DNA of 45,113 nt from Methylosinus sporium (GCF_003113265.1 NZ_PUIV01000032.1:1-45113); one strand, 5' to 3'. Shown: positions 19,077 through 26,789, counted from the first letter of the stretch. Notes: a model not told the origin generated them from the letters alone. Program-made: numbers and translations.

Positions 19077-19307
19077 ATGTCCTACACTCTCATCGTCGCG
19101 ACCTTCGTCGTCACCACCTCCCAGGCCGCCGGCGCCGTGGCGACCAACGCCATTCCCGGCTATGCGACGGAAGAAAAATGCGTCGAGGCCGCGCGCAAGC
19201 TGCAGCCGCGCGCCTCCTTCGGAATAGCGGCCGAAGGCAGGGAGAACGGCTCGCCGTTGAATACGCGCATGACCGGATATTCGGGGCTCTGCGTGCCGGC
19301 GCCTTGA
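19077..19307 (+). CDS. Small hypothetical protein, 76 aa
   Basis: A 76-residue protein beginning MSYTLIVATFVVTTSQAAGA, which could be a short signal or membrane segment, followed by a small domain with two cysteines (EEKCVEAARKL and GLCVPAP). Such short exported or peripheral proteins are common in Rhizobiales; I know no function. The ATG at 19077 follows GCGAGGAGATTTTCA. Its 3' end overlaps the proposed promoter of the aroG leader. Confidence 0.65.
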   Translation: MSYTLIVATFVVTTSQAAGAVATNAIPGYATEEKCVEAARKLQPRASFGIAAEGRENGSPLNTRMTGYSGLCVPAP

Positions 19308-19332
19308 CTCTCTCCCCCTCTCCGCTTTAACT
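19304..19332 (+). promoter_or_regulatory. Probable promoter of the aroG leader transcript
   Basis: TTGACT (19304-19309) and TTAACT (19327-19332) are separated by 17 nt. A start about seven bases further would fall at 19338-19341, at or beside the leader AUG at 19341. That would make the leader peptide mRNA leaderless, as is known for trpL of Sinorhizobium meliloti. The -35 is good and the -10 is only moderate. Confidence 0.5.
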
Positions 19333-19340
19333 CTGCCGTC

Positions 19341-19421
19341 ATGACCCTCGCCCGCTCTACGCGCTACTACTGGTACTTTAGCTATCCTGCGCCGGCGGCG
19401 ACGGGAGGCGAACGCGTGTGA
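19341..19421 (+). CDS. Aromatic leader peptide of DAHP synthase (26 aa)
   Basis: ATG at 19341, TGA at 19419-19421, 26 residues. Codons 8-15 read RYYWYFSY: four Tyr, one Trp and one Phe within seven codons, which is extremely unlikely by chance and matches exactly the end products of the pathway whose first enzyme is encoded downstream. The peptide has no other feature and is not expected to act as a protein. A ribosome stalling on these codons when charged aromatic tRNAs are scarce would alter folding of the following RNA. No Shine-Dalgarno sequence precedes it, in line with a leaderless start. Confidence 0.85.
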   Translation: MTLARSTRYYWYFSYPAPAATGGERV

Positions 19422-19481
19422 CTTGAAGTAACGCGAAGCCTGAAAACCCCGAGAGCCGCCAGTCCCGCTGGCGGCTTTTTT
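19394..19481 (+). promoter_or_regulatory. Attenuator with candidate antiterminator
   Basis: The terminator arm GCCGCC (19455-19460) can instead pair with GGCGGC at 19394-19399, which lies in the leader ORF nine bases after the last Tyr codon. A ribosome stalled in the YYWYF run would leave 19394-19399 free; one that reaches the stop at 19419 would cover it and let the terminator form. The complementarity is seen; the switch is inferred by analogy with classical trp/phe attenuation. Confidence 0.6.
19455..19481 (+). terminator. Intrinsic terminator in the aroG leader
   Basis: GCCGCCAG (19455-19462) and CTGGCGGC (19468-19475) form a perfect 8-bp GC-rich stem with a 5-nt loop, followed by six Ts (19476-19481). 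It lies between the leader peptide stop and the aroG start and so can only serve as a conditional terminator. Confidence 0.85.
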
Positions 19482-19492
19482 ATGCCGCCGGC

Positions 19493-20599
19493 GTGACGCT
19501 CGAAAACAAGGAGCCCGCCGTGCCGACCGAAACCGACGACCTTCGCATCGTCAAAATCACCGAATTGAGCCCGCCCGCCGAGATCATGCGCGAGCTTCCG
19601 CGTAGCGAGACGGCGAGCGCCACCGTGCTCGGCGCGCGCGCCGCCCTGCGCGAAATTTTGCGCGGGCGCGACGATCGCCTCGCTGTCGTCATTGGCCCCT
19701 GCTCGGTCCATGATCCGGACGCCGCGATGGAATATGCCCGCCTGCTGGCCGAGGCCGAGCGTGAGCTCGGCGACCGGCTCCTGATCATCATGCGCGTCTA
19801 TTTCGAGAAGCCGCGCACCACTGTGGGCTGGAAAGGCCTCATCAACGACCCGCGCCTCGACGGCAGCTTCGACATAGAGGCGGGGCTGCGACTCGCGCGG
19901 CGGCTGCTGCTCGAGGTCAATGAGCTCGGCCTGCCGGCAGGCTGCGAATTCCTCGATATGACGACGCCGCAATATATCGCCGATCTCGTCGGCTGGGGCG
20001 CGATCGGCGCGCGCACCACGGAGAGCCAGGTGCATCGCGAGCTCGCCTCCGGCCTCTCCTGCCCGGTCGGCTTCAAGAACGGCACCGACGGCAATGTGCG
20101 CATCGCGCTCGACGCCGTGCTGTCCGCCTCGCAGCCGCATCATTTCCTCGCCGTCACCAAGGACGGCCGCTCGGCCATCGCCTCGACCAGCGGCAATGAG
20201 GACTGCCACATTATTCTGCGCGGCGGAAAGACGCCCAATTACGACGCCGCCAGCGTCGACGCCGCAGCCAAAGAAGCGGAGAAATCGCGCGTCTCGCCAT
20301 ATCTGATGATCGACGCCTCGCACGCCAACAGCAGCAAGAAGCCCGAGAACCAGCCTCTCGTCGTCGAGGATGTGGCCCGGCGGATCGAGGGCGGCGAGCA
20401 GCGCATCATCGGTCTGATGATCGAGAGCAATCTCGTTGCAGGGCGACAGGATATCGTTCCCGGCAAGCGGCTCGTCCATGGCCAGAGCGTCACCGACGGC
20501 TGCATCGACTGGGCGACCTCGCTCGCCGCGCTGCGTCGTGTCGCGACCGCTGTCGAGCTGCGGCGATCCACCTCAGGGACGACGCGCATCGCCTCCTGA
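19493..20599 (+). CDS. aroG: 3-deoxy-7-phosphoheptulonate synthase, class I
   Basis: A 368-residue DAHP synthase that condenses PEP and erythrose 4-phosphate in the first step of aromatic amino acid synthesis. VVIGPCSVHDPDAAMEYARL, MRVYFEKPRTTVGWKGLIND, GARTTESQVHRELASGLS, VGFKNGTDGNV and MIDASHANSSKK are class I AroF/G/H signatures (metal ligands Cys, His, Glu, Asp lie in these). Many alphaproteobacteria instead rely on the class II enzyme, so this may be one of two. A GTG at 19493 is the first possible start after the attenuator; a GTG at 19520 is an alternative. Which isozyme letter applies is uncertain. Regulation by the upstream leader is likely. Confidence 0.93.
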   Translation: MTLENKEPAVPTETDDLRIVKITELSPPAEIMRELPRSETASATVLGARAALREILRGRDDRLAVVIGPCSVHDPDAAMEYARLLAEAERELGDRLLIIMRVYFEKPRTTVGWKGLINDPRLDGSFDIEAGLRLARRLLLEVNELGLPAGCEFLDMTTPQYIADLVGWGAIGARTTESQVHRELASGLSCPVGFKNGTDGNVRIALDAVLSASQPHHFLAVTKDGRSAIASTSGNEDCHIILRGGKTPNYDAASVDAAAKEAEKSRVSPYLMIDASHANSSKKPENQPLVVEDVARRIEGGEQRIIGLMIESNLVAGRQDIVPGKRLVHGQSVTDGCIDWATSLAALRRVATAVELRRSTSGTTRIAS

Positions 20600-20819
20600 G
20601 CCGATGCGCCGCATCCCGTAGCTTCTGCCGATCAGCTTGAAAGAGCGGGCATATATCGACTTGTCCCCGATCTTTCGAGAGCTTCGGCCGGAACGCGCGG
20701 CCTGCAGCTCGGCCGGAAAACGCGACACTGCGCCGCACGGCCGGCGCTCTACGTCATGTGCCACAGATATGTCGCGTGAACGAACGCGGCTGCAACGGCT
20801 GCGACGAGGAGCGGATCCT

Positions 20820-21032
20820 ATGGAGATTTCCCTGGAACAGGCCGTCGAGATTCATGCACGCGCGCTGACCCACCGGCTGCTGGGTGAAGCGCCGTCCAAT
20901 GCGCGGGAAAGGGCCACTGATTTCCAAAAAACGGGCGACAGCGAGGGCTGCGTCGTGTGGCTGCGCGTCGCCGAATGCGCGGAGCGGCTGCTGCGCGAGA
21001 AAGCCTCCGCCGCGCCTGCGCTCGATAGGTAG
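20820..21032 (+). CDS. Small hypothetical protein, 70 aa
   Basis: A 70-residue helical protein (MEISLEQAVEIHARALTHRL, then ERATDFQKTGDSEGCVVWLRVAECAE, here cited by QKTGDSEGCVVWLRV). It resembles a small uncharacterised family common in Rhizobiales with an N-terminal 'EIHARAL' helix. No membrane segments. The ATG at 20820 is preceded by GAGGAGCGGATCCT. The 220 nt before it, after aroG, hold no supported gene. Confidence 0.65.
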   Translation: MEISLEQAVEIHARALTHRLLGEAPSNARERATDFQKTGDSEGCVVWLRVAECAERLLREKASAAPALDR

Positions 21033-21113
21033 TTCCCCCGATAGCCGCTGTCACAAAACGTCATTTTCGTCGGTTTAGCGCTCTGCGTCAGAAACGAGTC
21101 GTGGAGCCGACCG

Positions 21114-21422
21114 ATGATGCAGATCGCCGAAATACTGGCGCCGAGCGGCCTCGATCTCCTGCCGTTCGGAGACGCCGCCCCCTCGAAGGCGCATGAGCGA
21201 ACGCTCGCCAGCTATCTCCTCAACAGCCACCGCGGCGCCGCCGCCGTGCGCGACATTCTCGTCGCCGATATTCGCGGCTTCGTCGATCTCGGCCAGGCGC
21301 GCGCCGCCGCCGATCTCATGGTCGTCTTGCGAATGCTGCTGGCGAGATGGCCGGAGACGCGCCGCCGCGCGCCGCGGCCGCTGGCCTGGGACGCTACAGC
21401 CCCTTCGCCCTGCGATGCGTGA
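21114..21422 (+). CDS. Hypothetical protein, 102 aa
   Basis: A 102-residue protein of unknown family with helical segments (AHERTLASYLLNSHRGAA and ARAAADLMVVLRMLLARW) and a Pro/Arg-rich tail. No export signal. The start ATGATG at 21114 follows TGGAGCCGACCG. It lies downstream of, and may be cotranscribed with, the 70-aa gene, and converges with the next gene at 21441. Confidence 0.5.
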   Translation: MMQIAEILAPSGLDLLPFGDAAPSKAHERTLASYLLNSHRGAAAVRDILVADIRGFVDLGQARAAADLMVVLRMLLARWPETRRRAPRPLAWDATAPSPCDA

Positions 21423-21440
21423 CGCGCAGACGCTCGCGCC

Positions 21441-21671
21441 TCAGTGGCGCGGCTCCTCTTCGAGGGCGCGCGCCAATTCGCCGATGACGCGCTCGACAAG
21501 CGCATTCTCGGCGTCGAAATAGGCGCGCTCCTCGCGCTCCAGCTCGTCGAATTCGTCCGGCTCACAGAGTTCTTTGCGAATGTCGCACAGCCGCTCGAAG
21601 CGACGTCGCAGGCAACCCATGAGCGCTTCCGCATCTCCGCGCGCGAGCGTGAGCGCGATTTTCGGCTCCAT
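21441..21671 (-). CDS. Small acidic helical protein, 76 aa
   Basis: A 76-residue, strongly charged, all-helical protein (LRRRFERLCDIRKELCEPDE, FDELEREERAYFDAENALVE). I recognise no family. The ATG at 21671 stands behind AAGGAGGAGG on the minus strand, an unusually strong ribosome site; the longer frame upstream overlaps the divergent promoter region. It is divergent from the copper storage gene by 164 nt. A regulatory or structural helper is possible but unsupported. Confidence 0.6.
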   Translation of the reverse strand: MEPKIALTLARGDAEALMGCLRRRFERLCDIRKELCEPDEFDELEREERAYFDAENALVERVIGELARALEEEPRH

Positions 21672-21835
21672 CTCCTCCTCCTTGCGTCTTCCTCCCCTTT
21701 TTCTTCCTAAATGGCCTTTCCGCTCGCGTGCGCAATAAAAATGACGCGCTGCTAGACCGAGAAAAAAGATTGAATTTTCTGCGGCCTGCGCCATTTGGAG
21801 CAAAACTTTCCTCGATCGAGAAAGGAAGGCTCTCC

Positions 21836-22261
21836 ATGGAACGTCGCGAATTCGTCGCCGCCGCCGTCGGCGCGGCCGCCGCCCTCTCCGCCACGCGCGC
21901 TCTGGCCGAGGAGCAATTCGCCAATCCGCACTCCGAGCACATGATGCACGGTCCGAAGTTTCAGCCGCTGATGAAGACCAGCGCCGAATGTGTCTCGACC
22001 GGCAATGAATGCCTGCGTCACTGCTTCGGAATGCTGTCGATGAACGATACGAGCATGGCCGGCTGCACCAAGGCCGCCTATGATCTCGTCTCCGCCTGCG
22101 CCGCGCTCGAATCGCTGGCGGCGGTCAATTCGCCCTTCACGCCGACCCTGGCCAAGGCGGTCGGCGACGTCTGCATGGCGTGCAAGAAAGAATGCGACCG
22201 CTTCCCGCAATATTCCGAATGCAAAGCCTGCGCGGACGAATGCCGCAAGGTCTCGGTCTGA
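21836..22261 (+). CDS. Csp1-like copper storage protein (DUF326), Tat-exported
   Basis: A 141-residue Cys-rich four-helix-bundle protein. The N-terminus MERREFVAAAVGAAAALSA is a twin-arginine signal, so it should be exported folded. The mature part has 11 cysteines spaced along helices (SAECVSTGNECLRHCFGM, DVCMACKKECDR, SECKACADECRK) and an N-terminal HMMHGPKFQPLMKT resembling that of Csp1. Csp1 of Methylosinus trichosporium has 13 Cys and stores Cu(I) for particulate methane monooxygenase; the reduced Cys count implies somewhat lower capacity or a Csp2-type relative. The start has GAAAGGAAGGCTCTCC upstream. This gene is the strongest pointer to a methanotroph. Confidence 0.88.
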   Translation: MERREFVAAAVGAAAALSATRALAEEQFANPHSEHMMHGPKFQPLMKTSAECVSTGNECLRHCFGMLSMNDTSMAGCTKAAYDLVSACAALESLAAVNSPFTPTLAKAVGDVCMACKKECDRFPQYSECKACADECRKVSV

Positions 22262-22322
22262 CGCGGACGCGAGCGATCGAGCCTGCGCGGGCGATCGGCG
22301 AATGGCGCAGGCTCGCGCCCGA

Positions 22323-23759
22323 TCATTGCGTGAGATGCGAGGCGGTGGAGACGGCCTTTTGGAACAAGGTCGCCAGAGCGGTGGTGATGTCGCCGCCCGT
22401 GTTGACCTCGAAGTAGAGATCCGAGGACGAGGCGCAGCTCTTCAGATTGTCGGAAATCTGCGAAGCGAAAGTCGCGACGGTGGCGTTGTAGAAGCCGTTG
22501 CTCGGCACGGGATAATAGGTCGTGTAGAGCACAGCGATGCGAATGCCGCGATTTTTGATCGCCGTGCAATACGAGACATCGACCGGCTGAAGACAGCGAT
22601 AGAAAGAACCATAGGAATTCGAATAGCTCGAATTGATCGAGGTCGTGCAGCTCGTGCTGGAATAATTGCTCGCGTCGATCACGCCGTCGGTCACCAGCAT
22701 CAAGACCTCTTGCGGCGTGTCGCCGGCGGCGGTCGTGCCACTACCCGGCGCCGGCATGGTTGCGTTCAGCTTGGTGAACGCCTGATTGAGATCGGTCATC
22801 GCATCATTGTTGCGCAGCGCGCCGCCGGTCGTGACCGTATTGTAGGTCGAGACGCCGGTCGGATAGGTGTAGGACGAATTGGACGCGAGATAATTGTTCG
22901 AATCCATCAAGGGCGGAGTCATGGTTTCGATATTGGCCTGGATGAGGCTCACATTGGCGCTCGTCGTCGGAACGAGGCTCTGCATCATCGAGACCGCATA
23001 ATTGAAATTATAGGCCGCCAGACGATAGGTCGCGCCATTGGAGGACATCAGCGATTGCGCCGTCGAGGCGAGGCTCTTGGCGGCCTCGCGCACATTGTCG
23101 ATGCGCAGCTTTATGCCATTGTTCTTGGCGTAGGCGTAGCTGTCGATGGTTCCCCAGCCCGCATATTTGTTCGTGTATTCGCCGTCGCTGAGGTTTTTCT
23201 CGTGACACGCGAAAGCGCATCCGGTCGCGTTCATCGCATCGACGCCCGCTTGCGTCGCCGGCAGCTCCATCGAGGGGGAGTTGTCGAGCAGCAGATAGAA
23301 ATCGATATTGCGCGCCGTCGTCGCGCTCGCCACGGCGTTCACCATTATGTTCGACGTGCGCAGGCCGTAGAAAGCGCCGAAAGAATTCGGCACCTGCGTC
23401 GTATAGGTGACCGACACGCTGCGCGTCATGGAGCCCGGTTCGACTTTGTCGTGGACGTCTATGGCGAGATTGACGGCGTTGTAGGTCTGACGCGTGATCT
23501 GCGCCGCCTGCGCGGCGAACATGGTCGTTGCAGCGGCTTTGGCGACGGCCTCCGATTTCAGCATCATCGGCGGAGTCGTCGCGGCGAGCGCTGCGGCGTC
23601 GGCGGCCGCGTAGAGCTGCGTCTTGACGCGCCCCGCGCTCGCATAATCGACGGCGCCGCCGGCGGCGATCATCAGAGGGATCGCGGTGAGCGCGAATATG
23701 ATTGCGACATTGCCCTTGCGATGGGCGAAGAATCTCGCGAGTGCCGGGAAGATCGTCAT
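22323..23759 (-). CDS. TadG-like pilus assembly protein with vWA domain
   Basis: A 478-residue protein with an N-terminal single membrane anchor of the TadE/G type (KGNVAIIFALTAIPLMIAAG) followed by AVDYASAGRVKTQLYAAADA, a hallmark of TadG-like proteins. A von Willebrand A domain begins near residue 145 with a MIDAS-like DNSPSM, and VLMLVTDGVID lies further on. The rest is Ser/Thr/Asn rich, consistent with a periplasmic or surface location. It is the last of three genes (gaps of about 20 nt) on the minus strand. No TadA, TadB, TadC or flp gene is nearby, so the assembly machine must be encoded elsewhere. Confidence 0.85.
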   Translation of the reverse strand: MTIFPALARFFAHRKGNVAIIFALTAIPLMIAAGGAVDYASAGRVKTQLYAAADAAALAATTPPMMLKSEAVAKAAATTMFAAQAAQITRQTYNAVNLAIDVHDKVEPGSMTRSVSVTYTTQVPNSFGAFYGLRTSNIMVNAVASATTARNIDFYLLLDNSPSMELPATQAGVDAMNATGCAFACHEKNLSDGEYTNKYAGWGTIDSYAYAKNNGIKLRIDNVREAAKSLASTAQSLMSSNGATYRLAAYNFNYAVSMMQSLVPTTSANVSLIQANIETMTPPLMDSNNYLASNSSYTYPTGVSTYNTVTTGGALRNNDAMTDLNQAFTKLNATMPAPGSGTTAAGDTPQEVLMLVTDGVIDASNYSSTSCTTSINSSYSNSYGSFYRCLQPVDVSYCTAIKNRGIRIAVLYTTYYPVPSNGFYNATVATFASQISDNLKSCASSSDLYFEVNTGGDITTALATLFQKAVSTASHLTQ

Positions 23760-23779
23760 GCGTCGCGCCGCCTTTTCGT

Positions 23780-24355
23780 TCAGTTCACCCGCTGCACCGA
23801 CGAGGTGATGCGTGGATTGATATAGAATGTGTAACGGATCGGCACGGCGGGGATCAGCTTCGCGCCGAAGGGCGGGGTATAGTCATAACGAACTTCGGCA
23901 TAGATCAGCCAGGTTCCGGCCTGCGCCATGCCGGCCGGCAGCACGAAGGTCGATTTGTTGACGAGACCCGTCGTATTGAAGGGCTCGTTCCATTCGACCG
24001 TCGTCGTCTTGCCTTTGTCATCCGTGGACAGCTGGGCGAGAACGATCTTCAGATTGGCGCTCGGGAAGGGCGCGATGATTTGCGTCGAAGCGTTCAAAAT
24101 AGTGGTGAGATCGGCGGAAGACACGACTGCGCGCCGCGCGACGAGATCGGTCAGCGTGCGTCCCGTGATCGCCACCTTGCGGCTGATGCCGATCGCCTCT
24201 CCGAGCGTGAATTCGGCAACGAGGATCAGCACGGCGATCGGAATCAACAATGCGAATTCCACCGCGATCATGCCGCCTTCGTCGCGCCGCAGCGTGCGAG
24301 CGCCATCTCGCGCGCGCCGGCCGGCGCGCGAGAAGAAGCGGCTGAGACAATGCAT
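23780..24355 (-). CDS. TadE-like pilus assembly protein
   Basis: A 191-residue protein with a basic N-terminus (RRARDGARTLRRDEGG) and the TadE-type segment MIAVEFALLIPIAVLILVAE, a pilin-like hydrophobic helix with a Glu at the fifth position after the processing-like glycine. The remainder is periplasmic. The ATG at 24355 is chosen over an upstream TTG. It is the middle gene of the three-gene tad-like set. Minor pseudopilin function in the Flp pilus is the family's known role. Confidence 0.8.
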   Translation of the reverse strand: MHCLSRFFSRAGRRARDGARTLRRDEGGMIAVEFALLIPIAVLILVAEFTLGEAIGISRKVAITGRTLTDLVARRAVVSSADLTTILNASTQIIAPFPSANLKIVLAQLSTDDKGKTTTVEWNEPFNTTGLVNKSTFVLPAGMAQAGTWLIYAEVRYDYTPPFGAKLIPAVPIRYTFYINPRITSSVQRVN

Positions 24356-24382
24356 TCGCAAAGGACCTGCTCCGATGCTATT

Positions 24383-24970
24383 TCAAGAATAAGGCTCGAC
24401 CTGGAATACGGCGGTCGCCATCAGCAAGCGTCTGCCATTGGCGAGATTGGCCAGATTGAAGCCGAGCGGCCCGCCGACGACGGGAAATTGATAGATCACG
24501 CGCAGCACGAGGATGCTGCCGACGCCGCCGGTCTGGAATTTCCAGCTATTGGTGACCTTGCCGCTGGAATCATAGGTGAGGACCGGCGCCGATGTATCGA
24601 CGGACGAAAAGGCGCTCGCCGTCTGCACATCGACCATCAGCTGCGAGCAGGAAAAGAGCGCGGTGAGGCCGCCGCAGACCTTGGTCGTGAATTGCGACCG
24701 GTCGAGACCATTCTTCTGGACCTCGCCGGTCAGCAGAGTGCGCGCCGATTTCTCGACGGCGGATTCGAGCTCCTGCTGCGCGAGAAACACGACGCCGACT
24801 TGGCAGATCGCGATCAAAATCGCAAAGAGCGGCGCCGCGACGAAGGCGAATTCGACGATCGCCGCGCCGCGGCGGCACGCCAAAAGCGCCGCGCCCGCGC
24901 GAAACGCCCTTACGTCGACATCGGCCTCGCGCGCCGCTCGATCGCCGGCTTTTTCGTCGTCCCTGCGCAT
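24383..24970 (-). CDS. TadE-like pilus assembly protein
   Basis: A 195-residue TadE-family protein and first gene of the set. After a charged cytosolic leader comes RRGAAIVEFAFVAAPLFAIL, the typical pseudopilin-like helix with the conserved Glu. The rest is a predicted periplasmic domain with two cysteines close together in KVCGGLTALFSCSQLMVDV. The ATG at 24970 follows GGAGAGAAAAT. It is divergent from the phosphatase gene. Confidence 0.82.
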   Translation of the reverse strand: MRRDDEKAGDRAAREADVDVRAFRAGAALLACRRGAAIVEFAFVAAPLFAILIAICQVGVVFLAQQELESAVEKSARTLLTGEVQKNGLDRSQFTTKVCGGLTALFSCSQLMVDVQTASAFSSVDTSAPVLTYDSSGKVTNSWKFQTGGVGSILVLRVIYQFPVVGGPLGFNLANLANGRRLLMATAVFQVEPYS

Positions 24971-25163
24971 ATTTTCTCTCCGCCCCCAGCATGAGCGAAG
25001 CCGGCAAAAAAACCGTTACCAGAGCCGAGCTATTCGCGGGGCGCGAACAGGATAAAGGCGACGATCGCGGTCCCGCGCGATTTCATCGGCCGACGATCTG
25101 CTCTAGTGTCTGGACAGAATGTCGCGGCGGGCCTCCGGGCGCGACTGGTCTCGGACCGATGAA

Positions 25164-25928
25164 ATGACCAATTCTCGATTGACGCAATTTCAGACATTGC
25201 AGACCGGGCTTCCGACGCGCCTCCCACCCGATCTGCGAATTTACGCCGTCGGCGACATCCATGGACGCGCCGACCTCCTCGACAAGCTCGCGCGGCGCAT
25301 CGAGGAGGAGCGCGCATCGGCGCCGTCGGCTATGCTGACGATTTTTCTCGGCGACTACATCGACCGCGGCCTGCAGTCCTCCACCGTCGTCGATTGGCTG
25401 AGCCGTGGCGATTTTCCGACGCCCTTTCTCGCGCTCCGCGGCAATCACGAGGAAATATTCATGCGCTTCCTCGAGGACGCGTCCGTCCTCGAGAGCTGGC
25501 GCAGGTTCGGCGGCATCGAGACCCTTCATTCCTATGGGGTGGAGGTCTCTTCCATCATGCGCGGCAAGGGCTATGAGGAGGCGCGCCGCGCTTTGTCGGC
25601 GCGGCTCCCGGACGCGCACAGGCGATTCATTCAGGAGACGCCGCTGACCGCGAGCTATGGCGATTATTTCTTCTGTCATGCGGGCGCAAAGCCCGGCGTG
25701 CCGCTCGACGCTCAGAGAGCCGAGGATCTGTTGTGGATTCGGGAGGAGTTTTTGAGCTTCCGAGGCGCCTGGGAAAAGATGATCGTGCATGGTCACACGC
25801 CCGTCTCCGAGCCCGACATCCTGCCCAACCGCATCAATGTCGATACGGGCGCATTCGCGACCTCTATCCTCACCGCTCTCGTTCTCGAGACGGACAGTCG
25901 CCGAATGCTGTTCGCGGGCCATGTCTGA
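25164..25928 (+). CDS. PPP-type metallophosphoesterase (protein phosphatase-like)
   Basis: A 254-residue binuclear-metal phosphoesterase. The metal-site motifs are in order: YAVGDIHGRADLLDKL, FLGDYIDRGLQSS, LRGNHEEIFMRF, FCHAGAKPGVPL and MIVHGHTPVSEP, the full PPP-family set. Bacterial members dephosphorylate Ser/Thr/Tyr-phosphoproteins or act on Ap4A-type dinucleotides; the two cannot be told apart here. An ATG at 25119 in the same frame would add 15 residues; neither start has a strong ribosome site, so the start is uncertain. It converges with mucR. Confidence 0.85.
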   Translation: MTNSRLTQFQTLQTGLPTRLPPDLRIYAVGDIHGRADLLDKLARRIEEERASAPSAMLTIFLGDYIDRGLQSSTVVDWLSRGDFPTPFLALRGNHEEIFMRFLEDASVLESWRRFGGIETLHSYGVEVSSIMRGKGYEEARRALSARLPDAHRRFIQETPLTASYGDYFFCHAGAKPGVPLDAQRAEDLLWIREEFLSFRGAWEKMIVHGHTPVSEPDILPNRINVDTGAFATSILTALVLETDSRRMLFAGHV

Positions 25929-25945
25929 CAAGCTCGTGAAACCGA

Positions 25946-25980
25946 CGCGCCGCTCTCGCGCCGCCGGCGAAAGCGGCGCG
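25946..25980. terminator. Hairpin between convergent phosphatase and MucR genes
   Basis: CGCGCCGCT (25946-25954) and AGCGGCGCG (25972-25980) are perfect 9-bp arms around a 17-nt loop that contains its own CGCCGGCG palindrome. There is no T-run. Its position between two converging stop codons suggests a transcript end in both directions. Confidence 0.4.
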
Positions 25981-25991
25981 ACCGATGCGCG

Positions 25992-26459
25992 TCACGCCTC
26001 GGCGACCGCCTTGCGCGCCGGCGCGCCGCGCTTTTTCGGCGGCGGGACGAGCTTCGCGGCGGGCTTGCGGCCGAGGCCGAGCGATTTCGCCAGCGCCGAG
26101 CGCCGGGCGGCGTAATCGGGCGCGACGATCGGATAGTCGCTCTTCAGATCGAAAGCGGCGCGATATTCGTCCGGGGTCAGCTTATGTTCGGCCTGAAGAT
26201 GACGCTTCAAGGATTTGAACGGCTCTCCGCAGCAAAGACAAGTAATCGCTTCGGGGCTAACCGATTTCTTCACGGGAACGGACGGCCGCCATTGCTTGGC
26301 TTCTCCCTCCGCAGCGGCCGCTATCGCCGCATCGCCGTTGCCGAAAGCTTTTTTCACCGCCGCAATGACAGAAGGGAGATCGACAGGAGCAACAGTATTA
26401 TTCGAAAGATAGGAAGAGAGTATCTGTGCGACGAGCGCTTTGTCTTCGGCTTCGGACAT
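25992..26459 (-). CDS. Ros/MucR family transcriptional regulator
   Basis: A 155-residue MucR-type regulator. The zinc-binding region near residue 85 reads CLCCGEPFKSLKRHLQAEH, the Cys2His2-like Ros finger, followed by KLTPDEYRAAFDLKSDYPIV and a basic Lys/Pro-rich tail. These proteins silence horizontally acquired and surface-polysaccharide or pilus genes by binding AT-rich DNA, and often repress themselves. The ATG at 26459 follows GAGGAAAGCACC; the 109-codon in-frame extension is not family-like. It could bear on the neighbouring tad-like and glycosyltransferase genes, but that is only a possibility. The symbol mucR/ros cannot be settled. Confidence 0.9.
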   Translation of the reverse strand: MSEAEDKALVAQILSSYLSNNTVAPVDLPSVIAAVKKAFGNGDAAIAAAAEGEAKQWRPSVPVKKSVSPEAITCLCCGEPFKSLKRHLQAEHKLTPDEYRAAFDLKSDYPIVAPDYAARRSALAKSLGLGRKPAAKLVPPPKKRGAPARKAVAEA

Positions 26460-26789
26460 GGTGCTTTCCTCGGCGTTCAAATCTTTTATATTGGAGCCGA
26501 TATCGCTGTCGATTGCAATCATCGACTTACTCGCAAAGACACGCGCATCGAACAAGAAACTCGCTTTTTTGCAGCGGCTCATCACGCCGAAATATTGCAG
26601 AGCGATCGCAACCGTCGCACGGCGCCAAAGCCGCCTCTCGGCAATCGGAGCATCCCCGGCGACCCGAGCGTTTCTTCGGCGGACGCTTTCGCTGCGTGAT
26701 GGCCATTTGGACGAATCGGACGCACGATAATGCGCGAAGCGAGAGGTCGAAGCCCGCTCGAAGCGACATGAAACTCGATGTGACATAGA
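26460..26789. promoter_or_regulatory. Long upstream region of the MucR gene
   Basis: A 330-nt gap between tRNA-Val and the MucR gene, both on the minus strand. It is more AT-rich than its surroundings, with TTTTATATTGG near 26484-26494, fitting autoregulation by an AT-rich-DNA binding protein. No intact gene seen. An open minus-strand frame continuous with mucR crosses it but lacks family similarity. Confidence 0.35.

Noticed and set aside
22080..23825. A 581-codon plus-strand ORF antisense to the TadG-like gene
   Set aside because: The minus strand encodes a recognisable TadG/vWA protein; the plus frame is Arg/His-rich shadow.
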